Notes under the pieces: model-generated
The model's input: only the letters and a program-made list of their open reading frames with translations
Databases searched by the model: none
Told to the model about the DNA's origin: nothing
From: Phellopilus nigrolimitatus
Lineage: Eukaryota; Basidiomycota; Agaricomycetes; Hymenochaetales; Hymenochaetaceae
Direction: 5' to 3'
Length of the DNA stretch: 64,000 bases
NCBI GenBank assembly: GCA_021029095.1
Contig: JAJOHG010000112.1
Span: 1 to 64,000 of the forward strand
Shown: piece by piece, positions 11,342 through 23,212 of the stretch
How the letters are laid out: each line of letters begins with the position of its first letter
Position numbering within the stretch: the stretch's first letter is position 1
Position numbers and translations under genes: made by a program

Positions 11342-12513
11342 ATGTCGGACAGACGCCAACGCTTCATCGATGTCTTCGACAGCATTCGCGACGAGCTTTT
11401 GGCACACTTTGCAGGAGAAAACATGCCTAAGGATGCGCAGGAATGGTACCGAAGGGTGAGTGCTTATACTCCAGCACTGCAGGCTTTAACTCATACATCA
11501 TACACGTCGTCCCAGAATCTCGACTACAATGTGCCCGGAGGCAAGCTCAACCGCGGAATCTCTGTGACCGACACTGTGGAGATTTTACGAGGTCATCCTC
11601 TCGATGATGCAGAATACAAGCGGGCGGCAATCTTAGGGTGGAGCGTTGAGCTGGTGCGTAACGGTCTTGCACGGGACAATCCGGTGCTGATTCCTCCTTA
11701 CCATTCCCACAGCTGCAATCGTTCTTCCTTGTGTCGGACGACATGATGGACCAGAGCGTCACGCGCCGCGGCCAGCCGTGCTGGTACCGCGTTCCGGGCG
11801 TTGGTGACATCGCGGTCAACGATTCGTTTATGCTCGAGGGGGCCATCTACCACCTCTTTAAGGCTCACTTCCGCTCTGACCCTTATTACGTCGACCTCCT
11901 CGATTTGATGCACGAGACGACGTACCAGACCGAAATGGGCCAGCTCGTCGACCTCATCACCGCGCCGGAGGACGCTGTCGACCTGTCCAAATTCTCGCTC
12001 GAGAAGCACCGCTTCATTGTGCTCTACAAGACCGCGTACTACTCGTTTTACCTTCCCGTCGCACTTGCCCTGTTTTTTGTCTCGCCACAGACTCCATCCG
12101 TTGCGACTCCTGAAGCACTACAGCACGCCAAGGACATACTCCTCCCGCTTGGCGAGTACTTCCAGATCCAGGACGACTACCTCGACTGCTTCGGTACGCC
12201 CGAGCAGATCGGCAAAGTCGGCACGGACATCATCGACAACAAGTGCTCGTGGCTAATAAACGTCGCGCTTGCGCGGGCAAGTCCTGCGCAGCGCGCCGTG
12301 CTAGACGACTGCTACGGTCGCAAGGACGCGGCGAAGGAAGCGCAGGTGAAGAAAGTGTACCATGAGCTGAACATCAAGGGCCAGTATGAAGCGTACGAGA
12401 AGAGCGCGTACGAAAAGATTACCGGACTGATCGAGCAGCTCCCCGCGGACGGACCTCTGAAGCGTGAAGTATTTACGAGCTTCTTGAACAAGATCTACAA
12501 GAGGACGAAATAA
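11342..12513 (+). CDS. Farnesyl diphosphate synthase
   Basis: Condenses dimethylallyl and isopentenyl diphosphate to geranyl and then farnesyl diphosphate, feeding sterols, ubiquinone, dolichol and protein prenylation; the yeast counterpart is Erg20. Three exons (11,342-11,455, 11,516-11,653, 11,713-12,513) give 350 residues, the usual length. The first Asp-rich motif DDMMD is at about residues 93-97 and the second, DDYLD, at about 238-242. Two Phe residues 4 and 5 positions before DDMMD are the eukaryotic chain-length determinant for C15 product. GGKLNRG near residue 50 is the substrate-binding block, and the C-terminus KIYKRTK is typical. The gene appears intact and unique, at the centre of the mirrored array. 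It is probably an essential housekeeping gene rather than part of a terpene cluster, since no terpene cyclase is nearby. Confidence 0.96.
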
Positions 12514-13747
12514 ACAAGATATATGTAGGTCGTGAGTGGGCAATTTTTCTTTGGTTTGTTGCAGGTTGTTATTGATACCGATTAGTTTCGGATATGATGC
12601 AGTGGGAGTAAAAATAGATGTTGTATTTCTGTTCAATGACCGGTAACGATCGATGTGATATTACGACTGCTTGATGCACGATCTTAGTAGGATCAGTGGT
12701 GCGCAATGCTCTTCCGAAAGTACAACCAGATTGAGTCGAATATGTTGGCCGGGGATCAGTACGTGAGCTCACACCCTGCTTTTAAGACAAGGATGACGAT
12801 CAACATCGGAATTTTTGCAGCGCGGATAAACTGCATAACTGTTCGGCGCCAATTGCTACAAGTCTGAAGTCCACGATCATACAATTGAATCCCGATCATG
12901 TGTATTAGGCCTTCGTTCAGCCCTCCTGCGATCAGAATGCCTTCTGTAAATCTTTTAGCTCGTGCCTGGCAATCCCATGTCGGCGCTGAGTGCCCATGGG
13001 CGTGCAAATGGTAAGAAATCGATGTCTTTCGGCCCGCTTTGATTCCTAAGGTCTACCATCGCCACCGGAAATCAAATCGCCCGGCAATGATGAGGATTTT
13101 AATGCATCTAAGAGCAACGCATCATCTCTTACCACATACCATCGTGACGCCCGTGTGTTATTCCGCAAAAGGAATCGGTATTGAAATTCACGGAAAGTTT
13201 CGATTCCTTCAGACGATGCTCGCGCGCAACATGCCGAGTAATGTGACTTTTACACAAATTCTGGCTTTGATCGTGGGTCATTATTTTATCCTTCCTCCGA
13301 TACGCACTCATGCAGTACCTCCTACTCTGATGCATTCGGTATGTCGCATGTTTTTCATCAAAAACAAAGTATGTCCGCCTCTTCATATCACTAAATTTTA
13401 GACAGTTTCTGATACTCTATTTCTGGCATCAGTAGAACCTAGCTTGTCGAGAAAATATAAATTGCTGACCGATCTTGACAGATTGACAATTACGAATCTG
13501 TCAGGGCTCGCGCGAGGCCTTATTGGGTCATTTTTTCCGACTTCGCGTTTCTGCTTTTCGCTGGCTCGGACGCGGGTGTCCCGAGCTTTGATTAGGATTG
13601 CAGATCCTTTAATCAGCGACTATCGACCACAACTCCTTCAGTTTCCCGTCGAACAGCTACCTACCGACAGGTGACTTCGTCCCCCTGGGAAGGACTATGC
13701 TTCGACCCTAAATTCAACGAATATTATGTTTCTTTATGAAAGCATCG
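12514..13747. other. Unique spacer downstream of FPPS
   Basis: The right half of the unique centre between the arms. Open frames (for example 120 codons at 13,039-13,401) show no family resemblance. I see nothing further. Confidence 0.4.
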
Positions 13748-13860
13748 GCGAATTCATTGGTTGTGTATACACTCTTGTTGAGACCCGCAAAGTTGCAACT
13801 GCTAGCTCTAAGTCAAAGCACGGACCATATCCCTGAAATCGTTTGTGAGTCTTACAACTT
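13740..13860 (+). pseudogene. Degenerate third glycopeptide copy, right
   Basis: Mirror of the remnant at 10,780-10,970. The frame reads approximately GCVYTLVETRKVAT, resembling the CTLIETT block of the glycopeptide genes, and then meets a stop. Confidence 0.4.
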
Positions 13861-15418
13861 TGTTCCGGCCACCACTTGGTACGTTTCTTTCCCTGGTAGT
13901 CGTATCAGAACGGCTCGGTATTGCGGTCTATAGGTTAGTGCGTCATTGTCTGATGGTGGGTCATTGTCCGATGAACCATTGTAATTCAATGTCGTAACCC
14001 CCCACTGCCAACTCTTAGCAGCGTGCCGGAGTTTCCCTAGCCTCTTATATGCATGCACGGTCTTCAAACGTCGGCCTGGTCTATTGGAAATGTCTCTATC
14101 AATACATGAATACTCTCAGCACAAGATTCCAACACGAACCACTTGCACCTATGAGAAAGTAGCTCTGAGTATTCGGACTGGTCGTGCCGTTGCCCGTGTC
14201 TCGCCTTGAAAAAAGTGCGAAGATCCCATCAACTCTTGGATGTGTCTCGTGTTCATTCGCGCTTTGGGGGAAGCCGTTGCATCGCACGTCGGCGATCTTC
14301 TGTTTCCTGTTGCAGTGTAAAGGTCGGAGGGTTGATACTCAATGATTGAATCCACACTGGGCTCAATTCGGAAACCGATCTTCCTTTGACTACAAGACGC
14401 TCGTGAGACACGAGGCCTCTTCGATGGTTTCAGCCTACTTGTCTCAGTCATCTGCTAAAGGTTCCCTGTGTTCCGTGATCCATCTTTGTCCATAATTCTA
14501 TAATGCAAATCCAAACACATCCAACCCGGTTCGTCCCAGAAGAGACCAGCGAGCGTTTATAATTGTTATAGACTCACGTCCGCCTAAAAGCGGATATAGT
14601 CGCACAGATTCGTCGCATTCCGAGTGGATTTGATTTCTCTCGTACGTACGCACAAATTTCAGTATGGCGATTTAGAACGGTCATCGTAATCACGAACGCG
14701 CGGCTATCATCAAGGCATCTTCGGAGGATCTTTCAATGCGCGAGTGGACACTAGTGACAGCTCCCAAGACCCGAAGGTTTGTTCTCTCCCCCGAAAATAG
14801 TCGACAGTCTCGACTATGGCCGAAATTACAGCACAGAACCTAGGCAGAGATGGAGATGGCGCGGCAACTCGTTGGTCTCTTGACAAATAACCACCTTCTC
14901 AATTGCTGGTGTCGACAGAAATATATGCACAGTCAGTATGGATGTCAATCATTTTCCAGTTACGCTAGTTCTTTGCTCGTCTGATCGTCTTGATCATAAT
15001 ACTGAAATTTCCGATCACAATGGGATGTAGTGCGCGCGATCCTCACCTCCGGCATGTCATCCAGTGGAGATGATATACAATACTTCGTCCATCCGCGTAA
15101 TGTCGGAACACCTCGGCGCTGAAAAAAGGTACAGTCCGGTTCTTTCTCTCAGTAGCGCGGAGTCCAATGCAGAAGAAACTGATATATTCGTGTCCGCTAC
15201 AGAAATCATTCAGGGTGTGAACGTGCGGGGATTTTCACGGCGTTCCGCAAAGGGGAACATGAAAGGCTCAGTTATTTCGATATTCTCGGAATGTGCTGTA
15301 AGATTGACCATGTTTTACTTATTTATTTATGCGCTATAGGAATGGGAAAGAGGATAAAAGGATTCGGATTGTGTCTCATATTCTCATCCTCTCTCCTCGA
15401 GACGAACTGTAGTCGATC

Positions 15419-16378
15419 ATGCTCTCCCTCTTGTTGTCTACCGTCCTTCTAGCCGTCATCGGTGCTCGTGCGGAGACGCACACAGTGCATTTTACAAACA
15501 AGTACGCGTTCTCGCTGGTTCTTATATCATTCGTTTCACTCTGATGTGTTGCTCGTAGCTGTGGTTTTGGCACTGTACGTGTAATGTTCTTCTGGAAAAG
15601 CATCTTTATTCTCGGCTCGAATTCTCACAGCTTTCTCGTTTAGCCAACACTTATTCAAGGCGCAAACGTCTTGTCTACCGGGGCCGATTACGTCTCCAAT
15701 GGGCCTCTCATCAGTGCAATCGCGTAAGTGTATTTTTCGTCTTTATTTGGTTGTAATTTTTACCGACAACTGGTGAACAGATATCTGCAAACAGGTACTC
15801 TCGCCGTCCTGGTGTTCCAGCTATCCAGCACTGAGCGTTTCTCATTTCTTCCTTCTTATTTTGAAGGCAGTTGCGGTTTCAACGGAGAGCAGTGCACCCT
15901 CATCGAGACGACGTTGGTGAACCCTACAACGCCCGGCTCCGGATCCAGCACAGACATCTCTTTGATTCCACCGTACGCCTCTTCAAATTCTCATCTGCTA
16001 CACGTCATTTACTTTCCTTGTCTACAGCCATGCTTTCTCCGTGACCAGTGGATTCGGGTGAGTACTCACGAAACAAAAATACTTTATGAAGCAACAATAC
16101 ATCTCCGATCCTAGATACTACGGAGGCTGCGACGGGGCAGGTGCAGACTGTCAGTACATTTTAGACGTTTTAAGTGTGCTTCAAACTTACAATTTATTGG
16201 CAGGCACGTCCGCTGATTGTACCACAGCTTTCCATGTGTCGACGGACACGGGTGTACAGGTTGCATGCCAGGTCGACAATGTACGGTATCCTTTCGAACT
16301 TGTCATTTCCAGTGTTCATACTAAGATTTATATGAATCGTATTTGCAGTGCAACCTCGCAATTACGTTCTGCGACTGA
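15419..16378 (+). CDS. Secreted glycopeptide (thaumatin-like fold), right copy
   Basis: Intact 156-residue secreted protein of the basidiomycete glycopeptide family. Signal peptide MLSLLLSTVLLAVIGARA, then ETHTVHFTN. Nine exons: 15,419-15,501; 15,559-15,574; 15,644-15,723; 15,781-15,794; 15,867-15,972; 16,028-16,057; 16,115-16,149; 16,204-16,280; 16,349-16,378. Exons 2 and 4 are only 16 and 14 nt, yet the joined frame closes exactly. The mature protein has the cysteine pattern of the family (NCGFG, SCGFNGEQC, GGCDGAGADC, ADC, VACQ, NVCNL, FCD). Extracellular; function unproven in this family. Its last exon and 3' flank are repeated immediately downstream. Confidence 0.88.
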
Positions 16379-17080
16379 AAGCAGGAAATACCGCTAAGAA
16401 TGCTGTTGCGAGAACAAGCGACGCGCTGCACATGTAAACCTTGTAACTGGAATGCTGACTCTCAGATCGGATTACAAGTATAATAACTCGATCGGTGTAC
16501 GCTCATGTTATAAGGCCGTTTAAATCCCATTATCATGCAATGATCACTGGCAAATACTCAAGAGCATAGCTTCTTCAACATAACTGTTTTTGCGCTCGTT
16601 AAATTTCTATGCCAAGATTTATATGAATCACATTTGCAGGTCAATCTCGTCATTACGTTCTGCGACTGAAAGCAGGAAATACCGCTAAGAATGCAGACGC
16701 GAGAACAGGCTACGCGCTGCATATGCAAACCTTGTAACTGTGATGCTGACTCGCAAATCGATTACAAGTACAGTTGAACCTCCCATAATGCATAACCAAA
16801 AACGATGGTATAAACCCAGTTAAGAACTCGACTTGCTCTACAACCTTGTGACGTATAGTTCCATTTGAAAGATACAGAATCACTTTTGCATTTAGTGAGG
16901 TTTTAAGGGTCAAATGGGTAATAAACGCAGCAGAATAAAAAAAGCAATTTCATGCATTATGGGAGGTTCGACTGTATACTAAGTAACTCGATCGCTGTAC
17001 GCTCATGCTATAAAGCCTTTTAATCCTAATATCTTGGCAATGATCACTGGCAAATACTCAAGAGCTACTTTAGCATAGCT
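16321..17080 (+). repeat. Tandem duplication of the glycopeptide last exon and 3' flank
   Basis: Copy 1 is 16,321-16,571 and copy 2 is 16,612-17,080, both starting '(c)aagatttatatgaatc' and ending 'agcatagct'. Copy 2 contains a 204 bp MITE; without it the copies are about the same length. The last exon in copy 2 reads as in the left-arm gene (VNLVITFCD) rather than as copy 1 (CNLAITFCD). The left arm has a single copy. Confidence 0.75.
16771..16974. mobile_element. MITE-2, 204 bp, TA-flanked
   Basis: Inverted ends CAGT(T/C)GAACCTCCCATAAT, about 23 bp with one mismatch, flanked by TA at 16,769-16,770 and 16,975-16,976. The first tandem copy and the left arm lack it at the matching position, confirming insertion. 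The ends resemble pogo/Tc1-mariner-type termini. No transposase is encoded; a short minus-strand frame inside is not a gene. Confidence 0.85.
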
Positions 17081-17322
17081 ATTTTTGCGCCTATCAGATT
17101 TATATGCCGCCTGGTGCCAAGCATACAAGTTACGTATCTCGGGCCAACAATTTCCAGGCACGAAGTTGGCTCCAGACCGGATTGCAGACGACGCGCCGTC
17201 GGGTAGCGTCGCGTACTGGCGTCGCGGACTTCTCTAGCTTCCACACGAAAATGTGTGATATGAGTAAATTTTTGTGACTTTGTGGGATTACCGACGGGTA
17301 GGATGAGAAGCAAGACAAGTGG

Positions 17323-17329
17323 TATAAAA
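17323..17329 (+). promoter_or_regulatory. TATA box of the right secreted Cys-protein gene
   Basis: TATAAAA about 120 nt before the start codon, followed by a CT-rich leader (tttcagtctctttcc). Conserved in mirror position in the left arm. Confidence 0.6.
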
Positions 17330-17447
17330 TGCTGGCCTGTCGTTTCGTATCCTGCATCGACTTTCAGTCTCTTTCCAAGTCTCCTCTCGTCCTAGAAGCT
17401 TTTTAGCTAACCCTTACACTCTTTTATCAACCCACACTCTTTTCATA

Positions 17448-18308
17448 ATGCGTACCTCTGCCATCCTTTCTGTGGCCGCGGCTGCGGCGTTCTCTCTTGT
17501 TCCGTTTGCCTCTGCGGCGCCTCTGGTGGATGCCGAAGCTGCTGCGGTGGCGGACGCGAAGGTGCTCAGGCGCGAGGTTGTGGATGCGAAGGCCGGTGTG
17601 GCCGCCGACGTGCACGCCCGCGACCTTGTCGGGGCAGCGGCTGGCACAGCGGCCGGTGCAGCGGCAGGTGCAGCGGCGGGTGTGCTTGCGCGTGATACGA
17701 AGGGGTGCGCATCAATTCTGGTGGAGCTCAAGGTCAACCTTGGTGCTTCGCTTTGCGACCTCAGTGAGTTCATATGCGTCTTTTCAATATTTTGTTTTAC
17801 GAGCTGACGGATGGCCATAGACCACTTGACATCGCAGAATGCGACGACGGAGACGATCACGCCTATCCTGAAGGATGTCGTATCTGTGATCGGTGACGCG
17901 GTGACTGACCTGAAGGCGTTGGTCGGGCAGCCGATTTCTGTGATCCTGTGCTCTGCAGATGGCACTGCGCAGGTTGCGGTTTCTGTGATTGCGGGACTGC
18001 TTGCGGATGTCCTCTGCGTACGTGACATTCGCGCGTTTGTTTTCGGATACCTAGCTGACTCGCACTATTTACTACAGGCTCTGTGCACTGCGCTCGCGCT
18101 CGTGCTCTCTGTTGTCGGCGACAAGAAGTGCCTGCTGGACGTGATCGTCTCCGTCGCGCTTGGTGGAGGCCTGTGCGAGCTGATCAAGGCGGTGCTTGCG
18201 ATTGTGGACGGCCTGTTGGCGGAGCTTGTTCCGCTTGTGCTGTCGATTGCGTCTATCCTTGTGTCGCTTGGGCTGAACGTAGTCGGCAACCTGCTTACGA
18301 TCTGCTAG
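17448..18308 (+). CDS. Secreted Ala-rich, eight-Cys hydrophobic protein, right copy
   Basis: Mirror copy of the gene at 6,252-7,118; 247 residues in three exons (17,448-17,763, 17,821-18,017, 18,078-18,308). Signal peptide followed by an Ala/Val/Asp-rich stretch with dibasic RR near residue 40, a GAAAG-repeat glycine zipper, then a domain with exactly eight cysteines. No two cysteines are adjacent, and an intron falls between the fourth and fifth (VLC / ALC). The C-terminal 80 residues are strongly hydrophobic and could be amphipathic helices or membrane-inserting. Strong TATA and leader suggest high expression. Family not recognised; a hydrophobin-like surface role is a guess. Confidence 0.82.
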
Positions 18309-18628
18309 AGGTTTCGCATTAGTTTTGTTTTGTAACGACTCCATCATAATCTAATAGAGCACTTGGGAGCGTTTACTTTACTTGTTCGTCGGTGTGATTA
18401 TTAAGACAGATATGTGGCTTTCGAGCATGCTTACTATTTCTTTCCAATTTTGGCATGTCCTTCTCCGCTCCTGGCCGTTGTCGATCTTCCGATCTTTCCA
18501 TTGGAAGCCGCGAGCGCGTCACTCTTCCTCTTCCAACCACCGCGACCGCCCGTCTGCTCACTCAATTACAAACCTTTCCTCGACCTTGATCAGCAGCGAC
18601 GAAGTCCCGCCGCTGGAAATGCCTTACA

Positions 18629-18634
18629 TATAAA
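18629..18634 (+). promoter_or_regulatory. TATA box of the right NmrA-like gene
   Basis: TATAAA about 55 nt before the chosen start codon at 18,689. The same element is found in mirror position in the left arm. Confidence 0.5.
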
Positions 18635-18688
18635 CAGTTAAACAGTTTGGTGTGTCTCTAGCTCATGCAACACACCCTCTATATCTCA

Positions 18689-19936
18689 ATGGCCAGCGAA
18701 ATCAAGCCTCTCATCGTCGTCACGGCCGCGACGGGCGCACAAGGCAGCAGCGTCGTCGACTACCTTCTCAAAGACGGCTCCTTCCGCGTCCGCGCTGTCA
18801 CGCGGAACACCGACTCCGAGAAAGCGCGTGCTCTCGTCGCGCGCGGTGCCGAAGTCGTAAGTGCCAACTATAACGCTCCCGAGACGGTCCGCAAGGCTTT
18901 CGAGGGCGCGTATGGTGTCTTCGGCAACACGACTTGTAAGCCTATCTCTAAATGCGAACTCTCTCTTCGGTCTTTCTCATCCATATTTGTGCAGACTGGG
19001 AAGCCATGAACGCGAACACGGAGACCGAGCACGGCAAGATACTGGTCGATGCTGCAAAGGCGGCTGGCGTCAGGCACTTTGTTTGGTCGTACGTTTTATT
19101 CTTTGTCTCGCTCTCACAGTTTTTAGAATCTTCCCAGAACACTCGAGCACTCCGATGTCCCGCACGGCGAGTCCAAGGCCCTCGTAGACGATTACTTGCA
19201 ATCCAGCGGTCTGCCTCGCACTTCGTGAGCAACTCCCCTTTGCTATTACGCCTCCGACCCTCACGCTTGTCATCGCTCAGTCTAGTAACGGCCTTCTACT
19301 ACGAGAATTTCTATATCTTCCCTGACATGGTACTGAAGAAGGACGAGGCAGGGAAGCTCGTTGCGCACTGGCCCCTGCTGTGGACGGACGGCCCACTAGG
19401 GGCGTTCTCTGTCGCCGAGACAGGTGCCTACGTGCTTACTGCCTTCAAGAATCCCGAGGAATGGATTGGTGTGTCTGAAGCCGCTGAACAATGACGTGTT
19501 CTGGCTGACATTGTAGTAGGAAACGATATTCGTCTCCTATCGGAGATCATCACCCCGCGCGGGTTCGTCGAGACGCTCCGTCGCGTATCAGGCACGGACG
19601 TGGAACTCATCGAGACGAGTAAGGCGGACTTTGATGGACTTGAAGAGACGGCCATGGGAATTCCGGGAATGCGCGAGCTTTGGATCAAGTGCGTCCTTTC
19701 TTGCCGCCGCTGTATCGTTTACTCATTCTGACACGCACGTCTTCCACAGCAACAGTAAGCATAGTCTAAGTTAAATTAAATAAACATCTTCGCTGACGCC
19801 TTTCTCTTCAGAGTGGAAGTATGACAACGAGGGGAACGCGAGTGGAGACCCCGAGCTGACGAAGCGACTGAACCCTACGCGAGCGACATTCGAGCAGTTT
19901 ATCAAGGTGAACCTCGACACGCTCGTCCCCAAATGA
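18689..19936 (+). CDS. NmrA-like NAD(P)-binding protein, right copy
   Basis: Intact 304-residue Rossmann-fold protein; TGAQGSSV nucleotide-binding motif near residue 14. Exons: 18,689-18,935; 18,995-19,088; 19,138-19,224; 19,281-19,468; 19,520-19,688; 19,750-19,754; 19,812-19,936. The 5-nt exon (CAACA) is required: without it the flanking phases do not match, and the left copy has the identical micro-exon. An in-frame ATG at 18,665 would add eight residues; I chose 18,689 because the left copy starts there. Differs from the left protein at about 19 residues spread along the chain. Expected role: NAD(P)(H)-dependent reductase or redox sensor in the cytosol; substrate unknown. Confidence 0.9.
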
Positions 19937-21476
19937 TTCAACGGAGACAGCTCTTAATCATGGATGTCTGCAAGCCTCGTCGAGTGATGAGGACGTGGAT
20001 GTATACTCTTATGTAAATGTATTTGTTGAGAATCGAGTGCACTATAGCCGTGATCGCTGCCATAGGCCCAATCATGTCTGGGACAGACTGGTTTAAAATC
20101 AAACGAGGTAGGATGCAGTCCCCGCAAATTAATAAATCACAACTTCCTCCCTTCCCTTCAGCAAGTAACTGACTGTGTAGAGAAAGTAGCTCGACTAGCC
20201 CTCCCAATAATTCGGAATATAGCTGCCATTCTTTGCAAAGCTCTCGTCTACGACGCGCCTCCCATGTTTGAGGTCTTTTCTCCTGGAAACTTATGCACCA
20301 TCTTGGCGACCGCAAAAGCCGCCGTCCTAGACGCCATAGATATCGGGGACACGGGTGCCATGATTCTGGGTAACGTACAGTCAGCATGTTTTGCATTTCA
20401 GGACCAGCCTCGGCGGTTTAAAAAAATGCGCACCCGACCTGAGGCGATGGTCGGCGTCGGTGTCGGTTGATTAGAGCATAAGGCTTTGTGGCTATCTCTT
20501 TTTTTTCACTCGGCCTGTTCCAAAGTCAAGATAATTTTGAATTTCATCGGCTCTCCGCGTTGTCTGGCTCGCGACCTTTTGCTTCAAGTAACGTCCTTTG
20601 TTCATAGCGAGGTTCCAGCATATATTTTTTTTCGATTTCTCTGTAGCGCCCTTTATTTAAATCCAGGCCCCCAGAATTCGATATACTTTTCGTGAAAGCC
20701 GAGTTCCGAAGAAGGCCTATCGCACGATCCATAATGAACATAGCAACCGCGTATGATAACGCGCTGGCACAGCCTCTGTGCTTCTGAAAGAATCTCTCAG
20801 GGCTCTAGAAAAGAACAGGGAGTCTCGAGTACTTGAGTAACTGACGTCGGCTGGAGCTCTCCATGTGCAACACAGACCACCAAGACCAATGTGGCAACGT
20901 GCTAGTGGCCACTCCAAGTCGAGGAACGTACCAATGAAGAGAAAAGAAAGAAAAAAATATGAAATTTCCTCTTGCCGTCAGCGATTTCAAAGTGAGTACC
21001 AATTGCAATCCTGACCACTCAATATTGTCTCAAGCTTGCGAGGCTCTCGCGGTCTGGAGCTGTGGCTGTGGACTCTACCACTCATTAAAAATGAAAGATG
21101 AAGCAATGTTCTAGAAAGACGTTCCAAAAGGATTGTCTCGGGCTGCGGCAGACCATCACCGCCAGATCGCCCCAGATCTGAGAGCTGGGATTGGCCTGCG
21201 ACGACTCGCCGATCATATGCTAGCCTTCCCCGAGGCTAATTGATGATTCCGACATTTTCCGTTTGTACGGATGAGGCGCACCGTTGCACACGGGCAAAGT
21301 ATAGAAGACTCGGTCTCCATATTTTATTAGCCATGCGCTTTCCGAAACTCCTCACGTCTCTCTCTTGTTTTACTGCTTGCGTCCTTCAACTGCAGCGAAT
21401 CGCACCGTCCGAGTAGAGTCGTTTGGGCTTGCCGGAAGTCTTGCACGAGTACTTGTGGACGAGCGTCTCTGGCATC
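19937..21476. other. Intergenic stretch between the right arm and DUF6534
   Basis: No supported gene. A plus-strand open stretch around 20,160-20,470 (containing VARLALPIIRNIAAIL) could be an exon of something unrecognised, but I found no in-frame splice partners. The rest is non-coding. Confidence 0.4.
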
Positions 21477-23212
21477 ATGGACGGGTCTGGTACGGGAACT
21501 GGGATAGACAGCACCGTAAGCCTTTTGCTGTATTTACATACAATCAATGCTTAACTTACACCCTCCACGTACTGTAGTTCGGGATGCTGTTCCTCTCTTC
21601 TATGTGAGTTCCTTTCTTCTGTCCTTCACCAGATGAGGTCTGAACGAGCCTCGTAGCATCACGATGGGGTAGGTCGCTTGCCTGACAAAAGATTCAGAAC
21701 GCTAAACTGCAGCTCGAGGACAGGTTATGGGGTGCTGGCACCGTCCAGCTCTACTACTATTACGACGTCCGTATTCCTCACACTGCGTTTCCGTGGTCTC
21801 CTAACGCGTTCCGCCGCAGAAATACGTGAACGACGGGCTGTTTCTGAGATTATATGTGCTTGCAATCTGGCTGCTCGACACCATACACCAAGCGCTGATC
21901 ATCGCCACGGCTTACTACTACTTCGTAACCCATTACTCAGACCCAAGTTACCTCAAGAAGCTTGACGTGTGCGTGCTTGCTCGCTGGATACTTTAGTTCT
22001 TTCTTGAGGCTTACGCTACTTCCATGAAGCACGATACCATGGAGCGTGGTGTGCTCTTCGTTTGTCTGCATCATGGTGCAAGCCATGTTCGTAAGAAGAA
22101 TCTGGTATTGTGAGGTCGTCCAAAAATCGTTGAACGCGAGGAGAAGCTGACATACACGTCTCTCGCGCAGTGAGCTACAAAAAGGTCGTCCTCTGCGCCG
22201 TGCTCATCCTCCTGATCGTCGCGCAGTTCGTCACACAGATGGTCTACTTCGGGCTGTCCGTGCACTTCGCGCTCTTCTCGGGGCTCGGGGACATCATATA
22301 CCTCACGCGCACGATCAACGTGATCACGATGGTCGCGGACGGCGCGATCGCGGGCGTGCTCGTCTTCCTGCTGCAGCGCAGCCGCACGGGCTTCAAGGGC
22401 AGCGAGAGCATCATCAACCGCCTCATCGTGTTCGTCATCAACACCGGGCTCACGACGGGCATCAGCGCGGTCATGGTGCTCGTGATGAGCCTCGTGCTCC
22501 CGTCGACCCTCATATACATGTTCTTCTACTTCAACATCACGCGCCGTGCGTGTCTCTCTTTCCATTCTTTAAATTATGTACGTTATGCGCGTAACTGACC
22601 CGCGGCCCCCCCTTTTTTTAACCGACAGTATACGTGAACTCATTTCTCGCCATGTCCGTCGCCGCCCTCCCCGTCTTCTCCGTTTATTGTGCTGACGAAT
22701 ACGTCGGCGTCTGTTTTTCTGCAGGCTGAACTACCGGAAGACGCTCCGGGGCTCCCTCGAGGACAGCACGGAGCCCGAATTCAACACGATCTCCATGGGC
22801 CGTTTCCGCGGCGTCGACCTCGAGACGGGCTCGCACATGGTGATCTTTTTGCTCTATCTGGAAATGCCTTTCGACGCCTGCCCGTTTCCTCGAATCTGAT
22901 GTCCCCCTTTTTTTTGCTCGCTAAAGACCACGAACAACTCGCACGTCCTGAACATCCGCGTCGTTACCGAGACCGTACACGACGATCTGGACAAAACGGA
23001 GGCTTTCGTGAGTTTCGCTCTGCCCCGTCTCCGACCTCTCCCCTCTCCCCCACTCATCTTACCCGCTCTCCTCTGCGCAATTATTCTGATCATTTATTAA
23101 CAATCCGATTTATAATTTCTCTGTCCACGATCAGGGTCGGGGAGCAAACGGCGCGCCGTCCGAATTCGAGGCGGACATCGACGACCTCTCGTCCAAGCCG
23201 CACGCACGGTAA
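21477..23212 (+). CDS. DUF6534-type 7TM protein
   Basis: Integral membrane protein of the basidiomycete DUF6534 family, 336 residues, function unknown. Ten exons: 21,477-21,515; 21,578-21,603; 21,724-21,766; 21,820-21,968; 22,030-22,109; 22,171-22,545; 22,629-22,653; 22,725-22,839; 22,927-23,007; 23,135-23,212. The frame closes exactly. Features in order: first membrane segment around LWGAGTVQLYYYYD; WLLDTIHQALI; a segment ending VRRIWY; a long exon with LTRTINVIT, the SRTGFKGSE loop and INTGLTTG; YVNSFLAMLN; then a Ser/Asp-rich cytosolic tail. Mirror partner of the decayed gene at 550-1,970. Third-position GC is high in the long exon. Confidence 0.88.

Larger units (their letters stand above)
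13748..20025 (-). repeat. Right arm of inverted duplication 1
   Basis: Reverse complement of 4,527-10,893, with all of its genes on the plus strand. Compared with the left arm it has a tandem duplication at 16,321-17,080 and a 204 bp MITE inside it, and it lacks MITE-1. The segment between the inner limit and the glycopeptide start (about 13,860-15,418) contains no supported gene. Confidence 0.85.

Noticed and set aside
11342..12513. Terpene biosynthetic cluster around FPPS
   Set aside because: No terpene cyclase, P450 or transporter is present; the neighbours are glycopeptide, Cys-protein and NmrA genes.
22071..22565. 164-codon minus-strand frame rich in Glu/Asp/His
   Set aside because: Antisense shadow of the long DUF6534 exon at 22,171-22,545.
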